From Endobacterium cereale (GTDB lineage Bacteria; Pseudomonadota; Alphaproteobacteria; Rhizobiales; Rhizobiaceae): a stretch of 64,000 nucleotides of DNA. Position 1 is the first letter of the stretch. Each line of letters starts with the position of its first letter. Where the stretch lies: NCBI RefSeq assembly GCF_009617585.1, contig NZ_WIXI01000022.1, positions 310,001-374,000 of the forward strand, written 5' to 3'. Under the pieces are notes generated by a model that was given only the letters and a program-made list of their open reading frames with translations, was not told where the DNA came from and made no database searches. The translations under genes and the position numbers were made by a program. Shown here piece after piece: positions 17,344 to 26,870 of the stretch.

Positions 17344-17934
17344 ATGCTGCGCAGACTCTACGACTGGACCATGGCGCTAAGCGCCCGCAAGGCTGCCTCG
17401 ACATGGCTTGCCGTCATCGCTTTCGTGGAGAGTTCGATCTTTCTGGTGCCGGCAGATGTGCTGTTCCTGCCGATGGCTTTGGCCCGACCGCAGCGCGCCT
17501 GGCGTTACGCACTGATCGCGACAGTCGCTTCCGTTCTGGGGGGCATTGCCGGCTGGTGGATCGGTTATTATGCGTTCGACGCGATCGCCAAACCCATCCT
17601 GGAATTCTACGGCAAGCTGGACACGTTCGAAGAACTTCGGTCCGGCATCACATTCGAAATGGTGGTGCTATTCCTGGTCACGTCGGGGCTGGCGCACCTG
17701 CCGCCGATCAAGGTCGTCACCATTCTGGCGGGGGCGGCGCATGTAAACATCTGGTTGTTCATCGGCTCGGCAATCGTCGCGCGCGGGGCGCGTTTTTACC
17801 TGCTGGCTTGGCTTTTGCGGCGGCATGGCGAAGGTATCCGCCACTTCATCGAACACCGTCTTGGCCTGATAACTGCGATCGGCGCAGGCGTGCTGCTCGT
17901 CGGTTATGTCGGCTACAAATTTCTGACGCACTGA
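17344..17934 (+). CDS. YqaA-family (DedA/VTT superfamily) membrane protein
   Basis: A 196-residue integral membrane protein with about four hydrophobic segments. The N-terminal FVESSIFLVPADVLFLPMAL and GGIAGWWIGYYAF segments match the YqaA branch of the DedA superfamily, which carries a Glu/Pro-containing re-entrant loop. DedA proteins are linked to lipid scrambling and membrane homeostasis. This branch has no assigned substrate. It stands alone between two hairpins. Confidence 0.85.
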   Translation: MLRRLYDWTMALSARKAASTWLAVIAFVESSIFLVPADVLFLPMALARPQRAWRYALIATVASVLGGIAGWWIGYYAFDAIAKPILEFYGKLDTFEELRSGITFEMVVLFLVTSGLAHLPPIKVVTILAGAAHVNIWLFIGSAIVARGARFYLLAWLLRRHGEGIRHFIEHRLGLITAIGAGVLLVGYVGYKFLTH

Positions 17935-17975
17935 AGTTTTCAGCAGTCACGAATTTTCAGCAGCGCATGCCAAAG

Positions 17976-17996
17976 CTCATCTCTCGTTGAGATGAG
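17976..17996 (+). terminator. Short hairpin after the YqaA-family gene
   Basis: CTCATCTC (17976-17983) and GAGATGAG (17989-17996) form an eight-base-pair stem with a five-base loop. There is no T-tail. It is probably the transcript end, but weakly supported. Confidence 0.4.
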
Positions 17997-18085
17997 TAGC
18001 GGCAGACATATTGCGATGATGGAAGAAACATTGCTGCTATCTGAGGCAGCTTGCGCAGCAGCATTTAGAGAATGCTGCCACCCCG

Positions 18086-18113
18086 GACTGCCCCTGTTCG
18101 ATCCGGGGCAGTC
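18086..18113 (-). terminator. Hairpin after the small minus-strand gene
   Basis: GACTGCCCC (18086-18094) and GGGGCAGTC (18105-18113) form a nine-base-pair GC-rich stem, 18 bases beyond the stop of the 56-residue gene on the minus strand. No T-run follows, so the strength is uncertain. Confidence 0.45.
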
Positions 18114-18131
18114 AGATCATCAAGATTCTGA

Positions 18132-18302
18132 TTAGAACTGTACGCGGTCAAATGCCTTCGGGTCGATACCGAGCGTGGCAAGGTCGCGGGCCTGCGGCTT
18201 GCGGCCACCTTCAACGGCTGCGGAAGCAGCGGTAGCGGCACCGAAAACTGCGATTGCACGGCCAATAAAACCACCGCGCATATTCTTGAGGTTCGTAGAC
18301 AT
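18132..18302 (-). CDS. Small conserved-looking protein of unknown function
   Basis: A 56-residue protein starting MSTNLKNMRGGFIGRA. A short Ala-rich hydrophobic stretch (AIAVFGAATAASAAVEGG) is followed by a charged tail ending ALTLG-like text and FDRVQF. The ATG has an excellent AAAGGAG site eight bases upstream, and a hairpin follows the stop, so it is probably a real gene. I do not recognise a family. A membrane-associated small protein is possible. Confidence 0.65.
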   Translation of the reverse strand: MSTNLKNMRGGFIGRAIAVFGAATAASAAVEGGRKPQARDLATLGIDPKAFDRVQF

Positions 18303-18468
18303 GTGCATCTCCTTTTGTTGATTAGAATATGCTCCTGAGCCGCTTTGCATTCAATGCACAAGGCAAGATGGGAGCCATGCAAAACAACGCTGCCTGCCTA
18401 TGTTTCCGCTTGTTCCCCGAGGATTTTGTAGGCATTCCAGACATCGAAGTTAGACAGGGAGAAGACAG

Positions 18469-18819
18469 ATGAGCGTCACGATTTTCGGCATCAAGAACTG
18501 CGACACGATGAAAAAGGCGCGCACCTGGCTGGACGACCACGGCATCGATTACACCTTCCATGATTACAAGGCATCCGGCATTGATCTGGCTCATCTCGAT
18601 AGCTGGACGGACAAGGCAGGATGGGAAACGGTGCTGAACCGCGCTGGCACGACGTTCAAAAAACTGCCCGACGAGGCCAAGGCGGACTTGACCCGCGACA
18701 AGGCGATCGGCCTGATGCAGGAACAGCCGTCGATGATCAAGCGTCCTGTTCTGGAGAAGGACGGCACGCTGCTGGTCGGCTTCAAGCCGGAACTCTACGC
18801 CGAAGCCTTCGGCAAATAA
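18469..18819 (+). CDS. ArsC/Spx-family (YffB-like) thioredoxin-fold protein
   Basis: A 116-residue single-domain protein. FGIKNCDTMKKARTWLDDHG contains the lone Cys of the ArsC/Spx family, and KRPVLEKDGTLLVGFKPE contains the conserved Arg-Pro turn. YffB-type members are thought to use glutathione. No arsenic genes are near, so arsenate reduction should not be assumed. It is followed 12 bases later by the YbaK gene. Confidence 0.87.
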   Translation: MSVTIFGIKNCDTMKKARTWLDDHGIDYTFHDYKASGIDLAHLDSWTDKAGWETVLNRAGTTFKKLPDEAKADLTRDKAIGLMQEQPSMIKRPVLEKDGTLLVGFKPELYAEAFGK

Positions 18820-18831
18820 GGGACAGCCACG

Positions 18832-19308
18832 ATGTCCAAAACGACACGCGCCACCCAGACGCTCGCCAAGGCCGGTGTCAGCTTTGAGACCGTGACCTAT
18901 GACTATGACCCCAATGCCGAGCGCGTCGGTCTGCAGGCAGCGGAAGCAATCGGCGAGCAGCCTCACCGGGTTCTGAAAACCCTGATGGCCGAACTGGACG
19001 GCAAGGCGGTCTGTGTGGTCGTGCCGTCCGACCGGGAAGTGTCGATGAAAAAACTGGCGGCGGCTTTCGGCGGCAAATCGGCACATATGATGAAGCCGGC
19101 CGATGCCGAACGTCTGACCGGTTACCATGTCGGCGGCATCAGCCCTTTCGGTCAGAAGAAGCTCGTGCCGACGGCCATCGAGATGGCTGCAATGGATGAA
19201 CCACTTGTCTACATGAACGGCGGGCAGCGCGGCTTGCAGGTTCGACTGAACCCGAAGGATGCTCAGCGCGCGCTGAAGGCAATTGTTGCAGCCCTGATAG
19301 CTGACTGA
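18832..19308 (+). CDS. ybaK: Cys-tRNA(Pro) deacylase YbaK/EbsC
   Basis: A 158-residue cytoplasmic editing protein that hydrolyses Cys wrongly attached to tRNA-Pro. The YbaK domain fills the whole length. The functional Lys sits in HRVLKTLMAEL (about residue 46), and GGISPFGQKK is the conserved substrate-pocket loop. It follows the ArsC-like gene with a 12-base gap and probably shares its transcript. Confidence 0.9.
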   Translation: MSKTTRATQTLAKAGVSFETVTYDYDPNAERVGLQAAEAIGEQPHRVLKTLMAELDGKAVCVVVPSDREVSMKKLAAAFGGKSAHMMKPADAERLTGYHVGGISPFGQKKLVPTAIEMAAMDEPLVYMNGGQRGLQVRLNPKDAQRALKAIVAALIAD

Positions 19309-19377
19309 CCTTCAAATCCGAGGCCTGCGGGTCTATGTCTGTCCCATCGTTTTTTATGAAAACAGGCAGGCACCTCC

Positions 19378-20628
19378 ATGAACATCCATTCCGATATCGC
19401 CACGATCGATCCGAAAAAGCTGGAAAAGCTTGCCGAAGTGGCCGTGAAAGTGGGACTGCGGCTGGAAGCCGGCCAGGATCTGGTGATGACGGCGCCGCTT
19501 GCCGCCATCCCGTTGGTCCGCCTGATCACCCGCCACGCCTATATGGCAGGCGCCGGATTGGTGACGACCTTCTACTCCGATGAGGACACGACGCTGTCGC
19601 GTTACCGCCATGCGCCCGATGCCAGTTTCGACAAGGCGTCCGGCTGGCTTTACGAGGGCATGGCCAAGGCGTTCGCCGGCAATGCGGCGCGTCTGGCGAT
19701 TGCCGGCGATAACCCGATGATGCTGGCCGGTCAGGACCCGTCAAAGGTGGCGCGTGCCAACAAGGCCAATTCGATGGCCTACAAGCCGGCGCTCGAAAAG
19801 ATCTCGAATTTCGACATCAACTGGAACATCATCTCCTATCCCAACCCAGCCTGGGCCAAACAGGTGTTTCCGGAACTTGGCGAGCAGGAAGCCATCAGAA
19901 AACTTGCCGATGCGATCTTCGCCGCCTCACGTGTCGATCTCGACGATCCGGTCGCGGCGTGGACTGAGCACAACGCCAACCTGCGCAAGCGCTCGACCTG
20001 GCTGAACGGCGAGCGTTTTTCGGCTCTCAAGTTTACCGGCCCCGGCACGGATGTGACCATTGGTCTTGCGGACGACCACGAATGGCATGGCGGCGAATCC
20101 ACCGCCAAGAACGGCATTACCTGCAACCCGAACATCCCGACCGAAGAAGTTTTCACCACACCACATGCGCTGAAGGTGGATGGGTACGTGTCGAGCACCA
20201 AGCCGCTGTCGCATCAGGGCACGCTGATCGATGGTATTCAGGTGAAATTCGAGGGTGGCCGCATTGTCGAGGCAAAGGCCACCAAGGGTGAGGAAGTGCT
20301 GAACAAGGTGCTGGATACGGACGAGGGCGCACGCAGGCTCGGCGAAGTGGCACTGGTGCCGCATTCCTCACCGATCTCAGCCAGCGGCATCCTGTTTTAC
20401 AACACGCTGTTTGATGAAAACGCCTCCTGCCATATTGCGCTCGGCCAGTGCTATTCGAAATGTTTCCTCGACGGCGCATCGCTCACCCAGGATCAGATCA
20501 CCGCCAAGGGCGGCAATTCCAGCCTGATCCACATCGACTGGATGATCGGTTCCGACAAGGTGGACATCGACGGCGTGCGTGCCGATGGTTCGGTAACACC
20601 CGTCATGCGCAAGGGCGAATGGGCCTGA
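19378..20628 (+). CDS. M29-family aminopeptidase
   Basis: A 416-residue metallo-aminopeptidase of the AmpS/AmpT (M29) family. The metal-ligand segments are visible in order: NIPTEEVFTTP (Glu), LGEVALVPHSSPIS (Glu), CHIALGQCYSKC (His and Tyr) and SLIHIDWMIGS (His and Asp). It removes N-terminal residues from peptides in the cytoplasm. It probably belongs to its own unit, followed by a strong bidirectional terminator. Confidence 0.93.
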   Translation: MNIHSDIATIDPKKLEKLAEVAVKVGLRLEAGQDLVMTAPLAAIPLVRLITRHAYMAGAGLVTTFYSDEDTTLSRYRHAPDASFDKASGWLYEGMAKAFAGNAARLAIAGDNPMMLAGQDPSKVARANKANSMAYKPALEKISNFDINWNIISYPNPAWAKQVFPELGEQEAIRKLADAIFAASRVDLDDPVAAWTEHNANLRKRSTWLNGERFSALKFTGPGTDVTIGLADDHEWHGGESTAKNGITCNPNIPTEEVFTTPHALKVDGYVSSTKPLSHQGTLIDGIQVKFEGGRIVEAKATKGEEVLNKVLDTDEGARRLGEVALVPHSSPISASGILFYNTLFDENASCHIALGQCYSKCFLDGASLTQDQITAKGGNSSLIHIDWMIGSDKVDIDGVRADGSVTPVMRKGEWA

Positions 20629-20651
20629 TTTGAAGGCTGCCACTGAATGCG

Positions 20652-20688
20652 AAAAGGCCCGGTCTGCTTAAGCGGACCGGGCCTTTTT
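20652..20688. terminator. Bidirectional Rho-independent terminator
   Basis: AAAAGGCCCGGTC (20652-20664) pairs with GACCGGGCCTTTT (20675-20687), with A- and T-runs on both sides. It terminates both the aminopeptidase gene and the convergent MFS gene. Confidence 0.92.
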
Positions 20689-20692
20689 CATG

Positions 20693-22003
20693 TCATTGAT
20701 CAGACGCCGCCTGTCGGGCCGGCTTGTGACCCTTCAGGCCATAATAGGCAATGTAGACGTAGCAGACGATCGGCATGACGAAAGCCAGCTGGATGCCGAT
20801 CGTATCGGCAAGCGCGCCCTGCACCAGCGGCAGGATGGCGCCCCCGACAATGGCGAGGCACAGGATGCCCGAACCCTGGCTGGTGTGACGGCCAAGGCCA
20901 TGCAGAGCAAGGCTGAAGATGGTCGGGAACATGATCGAGTTGAACAGGCCGATGGCCAGAACCGCCCACATGGCAACGGCGCCGGTAGACATGATGGTTA
21001 CGATCAACAGGATGATGACTGCGGCAGCATTGAAGGCCAGCGCCTTGCCGTCATCGACATACCGCATGACAGCAGCACCGATGAAGCGACCGATCATGGC
21101 GCCACCCCAGAAATAGGCAACGTAATGCGCGGCGTCGGTTTCCGGAATGTTGCCGATCGTCGGCTCCGCCAGGAAGTTGACGAGAAAGCTGCCGATGCTG
21201 ACTTCAGCGCCGACATACACGAACAGGCCGACAGCACCGAGAACGAGGTGACGATAACCCCAGGCGGAGCCTCCCGCATGGGCACCGGTTTCGACGGTCT
21301 CTTCTTCCTGAACCTGTGGCAGTTTCAGTGCTGCAAAGATGGCAGCGAGCACGAGGAAGGCAATGGCCAAGATCATGTAGGGAAACTGGACGGCACCGGC
21401 TTCGGCGACGCGCAGGGCTTCGACCTGCTCAGGCGTGGCATTTTCCATGCCGGCGGTTGCGGCAGACAGGATCAGCACGGCGCCGAAGAGCGGAGCAAGC
21501 GTGGTGCCAAGCGAGTTGAAGGCTTGTGTCAGCGTCAGGCGGCTGGCTGCCGTTTCCGGCTTGCCGAGCACGGTGACGTAAGGGTTGGCAGCAACCTGCA
21601 GCACGGTGACACCCGCGGCAAGCACAAACAGCGCGCCGAGGAACAGCGCATAAACGCGGTAGCTTGCTGCCGGGATAAACAGCGCGCAGCCGATGGCCGC
21701 GATCACCAGACCGACGACGATGCCCCATTTATAGCTGATGCGCTTGACCAGCGCGCCGGCCGGCAGCGAGACGATGAAATAAGCACCGAAAAAGCACAAT
21801 TGAATGAGCATGGACTGCGTGTAATTCAGCGAGAACACGCTTTTCAGATGCGGAATGAGAATGTCGTTCAGGCAGGTGATAAAACCCCACATGAAAAACA
21901 GCGATGTCAGAGCGACAAGAGCAAAACCGTAGTTTTCAGTGCTCGAAACGCCGGAAGAACGGGCTCCTCCGAGATCGGCACCGTTGCCTGTATAACCAGC
22001 CAC
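20693..22003 (-). CDS. MFS sugar transporter, FucP/GluP type
   Basis: A 436-residue, twelve-helix inner-membrane transporter. [22 protein letters not shown] near the N-terminus and [14 protein letters not shown] in the middle are signatures of the FucP/GluP branch, which imports fucose, glucose or galactose with protons. The ATG at 22003 follows a weak GGTT-type site. It is monocistronic, with a shared terminator at its 3' end. The exact sugar is unknown. Confidence 0.9.
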   Translation of the reverse strand: MAGYTGNGADLGGARSSGVSSTENYGFALVALTSLFFMWGFITCLNDILIPHLKSVFSLNYTQSMLIQLCFFGAYFIVSLPAGALVKRISYKWGIVVGLVIAAIGCALFIPAASYRVYALFLGALFVLAAGVTVLQVAANPYVTVLGKPETAASRLTLTQAFNSLGTTLAPLFGAVLILSAATAGMENATPEQVEALRVAEAGAVQFPYMILAIAFLVLAAIFAALKLPQVQEEETVETGAHAGGSAWGYRHLVLGAVGLFVYVGAEVSIGSFLVNFLAEPTIGNIPETDAAHYVAYFWGGAMIGRFIGAAVMRYVDDGKALAFNAAAVIILLIVTIMSTGAVAMWAVLAIGLFNSIMFPTIFSLALHGLGRHTSQGSGILCLAIVGGAILPLVQGALADTIGIQLAFVMPIVCYVYIAYYGLKGHKPARQAASDQ

Positions 22004-22283
22004 TTGGGAAACCTTTCAACGCAATCAGCAGTCAGCAGCGACGCGATGTCGTGCTGCACTGCGGGACAGATTGTCCCTATGAGCAGCCTATATGCTGCAG
22101 GTGCACAGTTTTGGAAGTGATCTCCGTCAATTTCGTTGGCAATACACCTAAATTTTGCGCACCCGAATTCTGCCTTCGTAAAGATTGCATTCAGTCTTTT
22201 TCGGTAATCTTCCGTTAGCACTGTCTCCAATGGTTCCGGTTTGCTCCAGTCAGGCGCCGGACATGTGATGCGTACGGATACCG

Positions 22284-23411
22284 ATGCATAAAGCGATCAA
22301 GCCTGCATTCTTCATGGCCGCGCTGCTCTTGAGCAGCTGTTCATCGAGCACGACACCGGAATCCCTGGTGCCGACACGGCCATCCCGCGAACTCACCAGT
22401 TCGATTCAGCAGGCACCGCCGGTTCCGGCAGCCAGTGTCGGCGGCCCTTCGATTGCCGCCGCGTCACAACCTCAACAACATCAGGAAGTTCTCGCCTGGG
22501 CCGGACCGACGCCGAGCGGCCATACCTCCATGGCGCCTGCGCCAATGGAAACCATGACAGCCTCCAGAACGGCCCCTCTTCCAGCATCCGAGACGACTGT
22601 CGGCATGCCGGGAACCCCGCTACCCCTGCAGCGCCCGGCCGGCATGATTGAAACCGCAGCACTTTCATCCGGAACGATGAGTGCAGCAGCGCGCTCGCGC
22701 ATCTACAGCCGCCAGTTCCGCGATGCCAAGCCGATCAATTTCGGCAAGGTGCAACCACGCCACTTTGCCGTTCACGGTGTGGACGTTTCGCGCTGGCAGG
22801 GTGAAATCGACTGGCCGAAACTCAGAACCCAGGGCGCCAACTTCGCCTATATCAAGGCGACTGATGGCGGCGACCATCTGGACCCGATGTTCAGAACCAA
22901 CTGGCGGCGCGCCAAGGAAGCCGGTATTCGCCGCGGTGCATACCACTTCTTCTACTGGTGCCGCACCGCCGGCGAACAAGCTGACTGGTTCATCCGCAAC
23001 GTACCGCGCGAGCCCGACGCTCTGCCGCCCGTGATCGACGTTGAATACAATGGCGAATCCGCCTGCAAGATGCGGCTTTCAAAGGCCAAGGTCATCGAAA
23101 AGATGCAGGTTTTCATGGACAAGCTCGAGCGCCATTACGGCCAGCGTCCGGTGATCTATACCGCTCCCGATTTCTACAAGGACAATCTGCGCGGCGAGTT
23201 CGAGAATTATCCGTTCTGGCTGCGCGCCGTCGCCCAGCATCCGTCAAAAGTCTATCCCGACCGCAAATGGGTCTTCTGGCAATATTCCGGCTCGGGCCTG
23301 TCGCATGGCGTCACGGGCAAGATCGACCTTAATGTCTTCAACGGCAGCGAACAGCAGTGGCACAACTGGCTGAACCGTCAGCGTGGTTCGGGCGGCGTTG
23401 CAAGTCGATAA
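22284..23411 (+). CDS. GH25-family lysozyme-like lipoprotein
   Basis: A 375-residue protein with a lipoprotein signal (MHKAIKPAFFMAALLLSSC, lipobox Cys 19). A long Pro/Ala/Thr-rich linker runs to about residue 165, followed by a glycoside hydrolase family 25 domain. The catalytic acids are visible in HGVDVSRWQG and VIDVEYNGE, and the fold motif YIKATDGGD lies between. GH25 enzymes cut the muramic acid-glucosamine bond of peptidoglycan. As an outer-membrane lipoprotein it would act on the cell wall from the periplasm. Confidence 0.9.
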   Translation: MHKAIKPAFFMAALLLSSCSSSTTPESLVPTRPSRELTSSIQQAPPVPAASVGGPSIAAASQPQQHQEVLAWAGPTPSGHTSMAPAPMETMTASRTAPLPASETTVGMPGTPLPLQRPAGMIETAALSSGTMSAAARSRIYSRQFRDAKPINFGKVQPRHFAVHGVDVSRWQGEIDWPKLRTQGANFAYIKATDGGDHLDPMFRTNWRRAKEAGIRRGAYHFFYWCRTAGEQADWFIRNVPREPDALPPVIDVEYNGESACKMRLSKAKVIEKMQVFMDKLERHYGQRPVIYTAPDFYKDNLRGEFENYPFWLRAVAQHPSKVYPDRKWVFWQYSGSGLSHGVTGKIDLNVFNGSEQQWHNWLNRQRGSGGVASR

Positions 23412-23437
23412 AACCGGCTGGCGGTAACCGCCAACCG

Positions 23438-23475
23438 AAAAGAGGCGCCTGCGATATCGCAAGGCGCCTCTTTTT
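23438..23475. terminator. Bidirectional terminator with long stem
   Basis: AGAGGCGCCT (23441-23450) and AGGCGCCTCT (23462-23471) flank an inner palindrome (GCGATATCGC), giving a long hairpin with A-rich and T-rich tails. It serves the GH25 gene and the convergent PAS-GGDEF-EAL gene. Confidence 0.92.
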
Positions 23476-23512
23476 GTTTGTGCAGATGAAATCCGATGCC
23501 TGACCTGCCGGC

Positions 23513-26500
23513 TCAGCTCGCCAGCCTTGTCGGCCTGTTGCGAACTGCCAGTTCGGGCATTTCCTGAAGAAGCTCAGCCACCTGTTCAGCACGCAATGGC
23601 CGCGCCAGCAGGAAACCCTGCACCTCGTTGCAATGATCGGCAGTGAGGATCGCCAGCTGTTCGTTGGTCTCGACACCCTCGGCGGTAACGGAAATGCCAA
23701 GCGCACGGCCAAGCCCGAGAATGGCCTGCACGATCGGACGCGCACTTTCCTTCCGGTCGAGATCGGACACGAAACTGCGGTCGATCTTGATGACGTCGAA
23801 CGGGAAGTTGCGCAGATAGCTGAGCGAAGAATAACCGGTACCGAAATCGTCCATGGCAAGGGTGACGCCGACTTCCTTTAGTTCTTTCAGCAGACTGATG
23901 GCGCGATCGGCATCTTCCAGAAGAATGCCTTCGGTGACTTCAAGCTCCAGCAGCGACGGTTCGAGCCCGGTTTCCTCGAGGCAATCGCGGACCTTTTGGA
24001 CGAAATCGGCATCCCGGAACTGCACCGGCGACACGTTTACGGACACGCCGATGCCATTCCAATGGGTGGCTGTTTCACAGGCCGTTCGCATGATCCAGTC
24101 ACCCAGAGGCACGATCAGGCCATTCTGCTCGGCAAGCGAAATGAATTCCGCAGGGTTGATACGGCCGCGTTCCGGGTGCGCCCAGCGCACCAGCGCCTCG
24201 ACGCTGCGGATTCGCCGCGCACGCGTATCGAACCGCGGCTGATATTCGAGATAGAACTCGCCGGCCGCAAGGCTGTTGCGCATGCCTTCGGTCATCTGCC
24301 GCTGCACTGCGATCTTGCAGTTCATATCGGTCGAGAAGAAACTGAACTGTCCGCGGCCGTTTTCCTTCGAGCGATAGAGAGCAGCATCGGCTGCGCGCAA
24401 CAACTCGTCCGGCGTGATGCCATCAGACGGCGACATCGCCACGCCGATAGAAACGCCAACCGACAATTCGACCCCTTCATGACGGATAGGTGCCGTGACG
24501 ATGTCATGAATATGCATACAAAAACGTTCGATGGCTTCCGTCGGCATACCGGGCGCGGCAATGACGAACTCATCGCCGCCAACACGGGCGACGATCTGAT
24601 CGTCCCGCAACGCACGGCGCATGCGATCAGCGACTTCCCCCAGAACACGGTCGCCGACATGGTGACCGTAAGTATCGTTGATCGGCTTGAAACGGTCGAG
24701 ATCGAGATAGAAGACGACCATGCTGCCGGCGGGACCGGCCAGGCAGTTTTCCATGAAGGACGAGAGTTTCACACGGTTCGGCAAAGACGTGGCAGAATCG
24801 TGCTGGGCCTGGCGGCGGGCATCATCGAATGCAGCGGCCAGTTCCACGTTGGAACTGACGTCGGTCGCATATTTGATGACCTTGGTCGGTTTGCCGTTGA
24901 GATCGAAGATCGGGTTATAGCTGGCCTGAATCCAGATCTCGCGACCATCCTTGCCGACACGTTTGTACATGCCGGAATGGTAGCTGCCGGACCGCAGTGT
25001 ATCCCAGAAACCCACATAATCGGCGCTGGCGGCCTCGTCTCGTGCGATCAGCACGGAGTGATGGCGACCTCTTATCTCGTCGAGCTCATAACCGAGCATG
25101 TGCAGGAAATTCGGATTGAGGTCCATGACAGTGCCATCGAGATCGAAGACGGCCACGCCCTGCGACTTGTGGATCGCCTCGATCTGTCCCTGATAATCGG
25201 CCTGGCGCAGCTTCGCCTCGGTCACATCGGTCGCATATTTGACCACCTTGAAGGGACGACCGCTCGGATCCTTGATCGGATTGTAGGTGGCTTGCAACCA
25301 CACTTCATGACCGTTCTTGCCGATGCGCTTGTATTCACCGGCACGGAAGTGGCCATTGGCGAGATCATTCCAGAAACTCGCATATTCTGCGCTGTCGGCT
25401 TCCTCCTGCTCGACGAACATCCTGTGATGTTTGCCGCGAACATCGACGAATTTGTAACCGGTTGCCGTCAGGAAATTCTCGTTGGCTTCGATGATCGTGC
25501 CGTCGAGCTCAAAGGAAACAACGCACTGGGCATTGTGAATGGCAGCAATCTGGCCCTCGTGTTCGGCCTGAACGATACGCTCGTCGGTCACAACGGAAGC
25601 GTATTTGACGACCTTGACCGGTTTTCCATTGGCATCGAAGATCGGATTGTAGGTAGCCTGGAGCCAGATCTCAGTACCGTCCTTGCCATAACGCTTGAAC
25701 ATGCCTGAACGATGCCGGCCCTTGCGCAGGTCACTCCAGAACGTTGCATATTGCGTGCCATGCGCATGTGATCGTTCGACGAACATCTTGTGATGTCGGC
25801 CCTGAACCTCTTCCAGAGCGTAACCGACGGCCTCGAGAAACTGCTCGTTGGCATCAAGAATGGTGCCGTGCATATCGAAGGTGATGACGCTGTTCGACTT
25901 GTGAATGGCATTGATCTGCCACTCGTAATCAGCCTGACGCAACTTCTGGGCCGTTACATCGCTGGCATATTTGACGATCTTCATCGGCCGTCCGGCCGGA
26001 TCAAAAATCGGACTGTAGACGGCCTGCAGCCAGACGTCCTCGCCATCGCGGCGGCGGCGGCGATATTCACCGCTCTTATGTTCTCCGCGGGCGAGCGAAC
26101 GCCAGAATTCCCGATATTCGACAGCATCGGGATCATGCACGAAGATTGAATGGTGGCAGCCGATGATCTCGTGCAGCGCATAGCCGGTTGCATCGAGGAA
26201 CTGGGTATTGGCGTCCAGCACTAACCCATCCAGCGAAAAATGGATGACCGCCTGATTGGCATTGATGGCGGCAATCTGCCCCCGCTCATCCGCTTCACGC
26301 GCCTTTTCCTGGGTGACGTCTGTGACGATCTGCAGAATCTCGATCACGACACCGTCTTCGGACTGGATCGGCACATAACGTGATTGCAGCCACATTTCCG
26401 CACCAAGCTTGGCGATCCACAGCGAGATCATCTCTCGCGATTCACCCGTGCGCAGTCTTTCCCAAAGGTCCTTCTGGCGCCCGCGCTCCACTGCCTTTGA

Positions 26501-26680
26501 CAGGAACATCGTGTCGGCATTGCCGAGAATATCGGCAAGATCATAGCCCATCATCCGCAGAAAATGCGGATTTGCGGCGGTTATCTTGCCGTCGACATCA
26601 TACTTCACCGTGGCGAAGAGCTGATTGAGGGCGCGAACCTCTGTTGAAAGGTTCAGATAATCGGCGACGGGCTGCGGCAT
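23513..26680 (-). CDS. Five-PAS GGDEF-EAL cyclic-di-GMP signalling protein
   Basis: A 1055-residue protein without transmembrane segments. Five PAS domains lie at about residues 17-122, 138-243, 260-365, 382-487 and 504-608, with a repeat period of 120-122 residues. Each of PAS2-5 carries a GxHH segment (GCHH, GRHH, GKHH, GRHH). A GGDEF domain follows with an intact GGDEF motif at 701-705, and then an EAL domain with EAL at 828-830 and DDFGTGYSSL. Both catalytic cores look intact. The inhibitory RxxD site reads RDDQ (692-695). It probably senses redox, heme- or flavin-type signals and tunes c-di-GMP. Ligands are unknown. Confidence 0.93.
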   Translation of the reverse strand: MPQPVADYLNLSTEVRALNQLFATVKYDVDGKITAANPHFLRMMGYDLADILGNADTMFLSKAVERGRQKDLWERLRTGESREMISLWIAKLGAEMWLQSRYVPIQSEDGVVIEILQIVTDVTQEKAREADERGQIAAINANQAVIHFSLDGLVLDANTQFLDATGYALHEIIGCHHSIFVHDPDAVEYREFWRSLARGEHKSGEYRRRRRDGEDVWLQAVYSPIFDPAGRPMKIVKYASDVTAQKLRQADYEWQINAIHKSNSVITFDMHGTILDANEQFLEAVGYALEEVQGRHHKMFVERSHAHGTQYATFWSDLRKGRHRSGMFKRYGKDGTEIWLQATYNPIFDANGKPVKVVKYASVVTDERIVQAEHEGQIAAIHNAQCVVSFELDGTIIEANENFLTATGYKFVDVRGKHHRMFVEQEEADSAEYASFWNDLANGHFRAGEYKRIGKNGHEVWLQATYNPIKDPSGRPFKVVKYATDVTEAKLRQADYQGQIEAIHKSQGVAVFDLDGTVMDLNPNFLHMLGYELDEIRGRHHSVLIARDEAASADYVGFWDTLRSGSYHSGMYKRVGKDGREIWIQASYNPIFDLNGKPTKVIKYATDVSSNVELAAAFDDARRQAQHDSATSLPNRVKLSSFMENCLAGPAGSMVVFYLDLDRFKPINDTYGHHVGDRVLGEVADRMRRALRDDQIVARVGGDEFVIAAPGMPTEAIERFCMHIHDIVTAPIRHEGVELSVGVSIGVAMSPSDGITPDELLRAADAALYRSKENGRGQFSFFSTDMNCKIAVQRQMTEGMRNSLAAGEFYLEYQPRFDTRARRIRSVEALVRWAHPERGRINPAEFISLAEQNGLIVPLGDWIMRTACETATHWNGIGVSVNVSPVQFRDADFVQKVRDCLEETGLEPSLLELEVTEGILLEDADRAISLLKELKEVGVTLAMDDFGTGYSSLSYLRNFPFDVIKIDRSFVSDLDRKESARPIVQAILGLGRALGISVTAEGVETNEQLAILTADHCNEVQGFLLARPLRAEQVAELLQEMPELAVRNRPTRLAS

Positions 26681-26870
26681 CGGCGGGACACTGATTCGTT
26701 AAAACTGCCGCCAGCCTATCGCGCACTCTCTAAAGTAGCGTAAACATTTGAATTCATTGTGTTTATAACTTATTGTCACTTTTCTATATTCTAAAAATAG
26801 AACACAGAAGCGACAACCGCCATCAGTTGCAAACCAAATGGCGGCATTCTCGCGATACAGTATCGAACAA

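Noticed and set aside
18469..18819. Arsenate reductase annotation for the ArsC/Spx-like gene
   Set aside because: No other arsenic genes are present and the YffB-type pattern fits better, so the arsenate function is not claimed.
20690..22120. A 476-codon open frame on the plus strand opposite the sugar MFS gene
   Set aside because: The product is a charged low-complexity sequence without membrane segments. The minus strand encodes a complete twelve-helix transporter.
23996..25708. A 570-codon open frame opposite the PAS-GGDEF-EAL gene
   Set aside because: It mirrors the repeated PAS region, which creates long open antisense frames. No ribosome-binding site or domain supports it.
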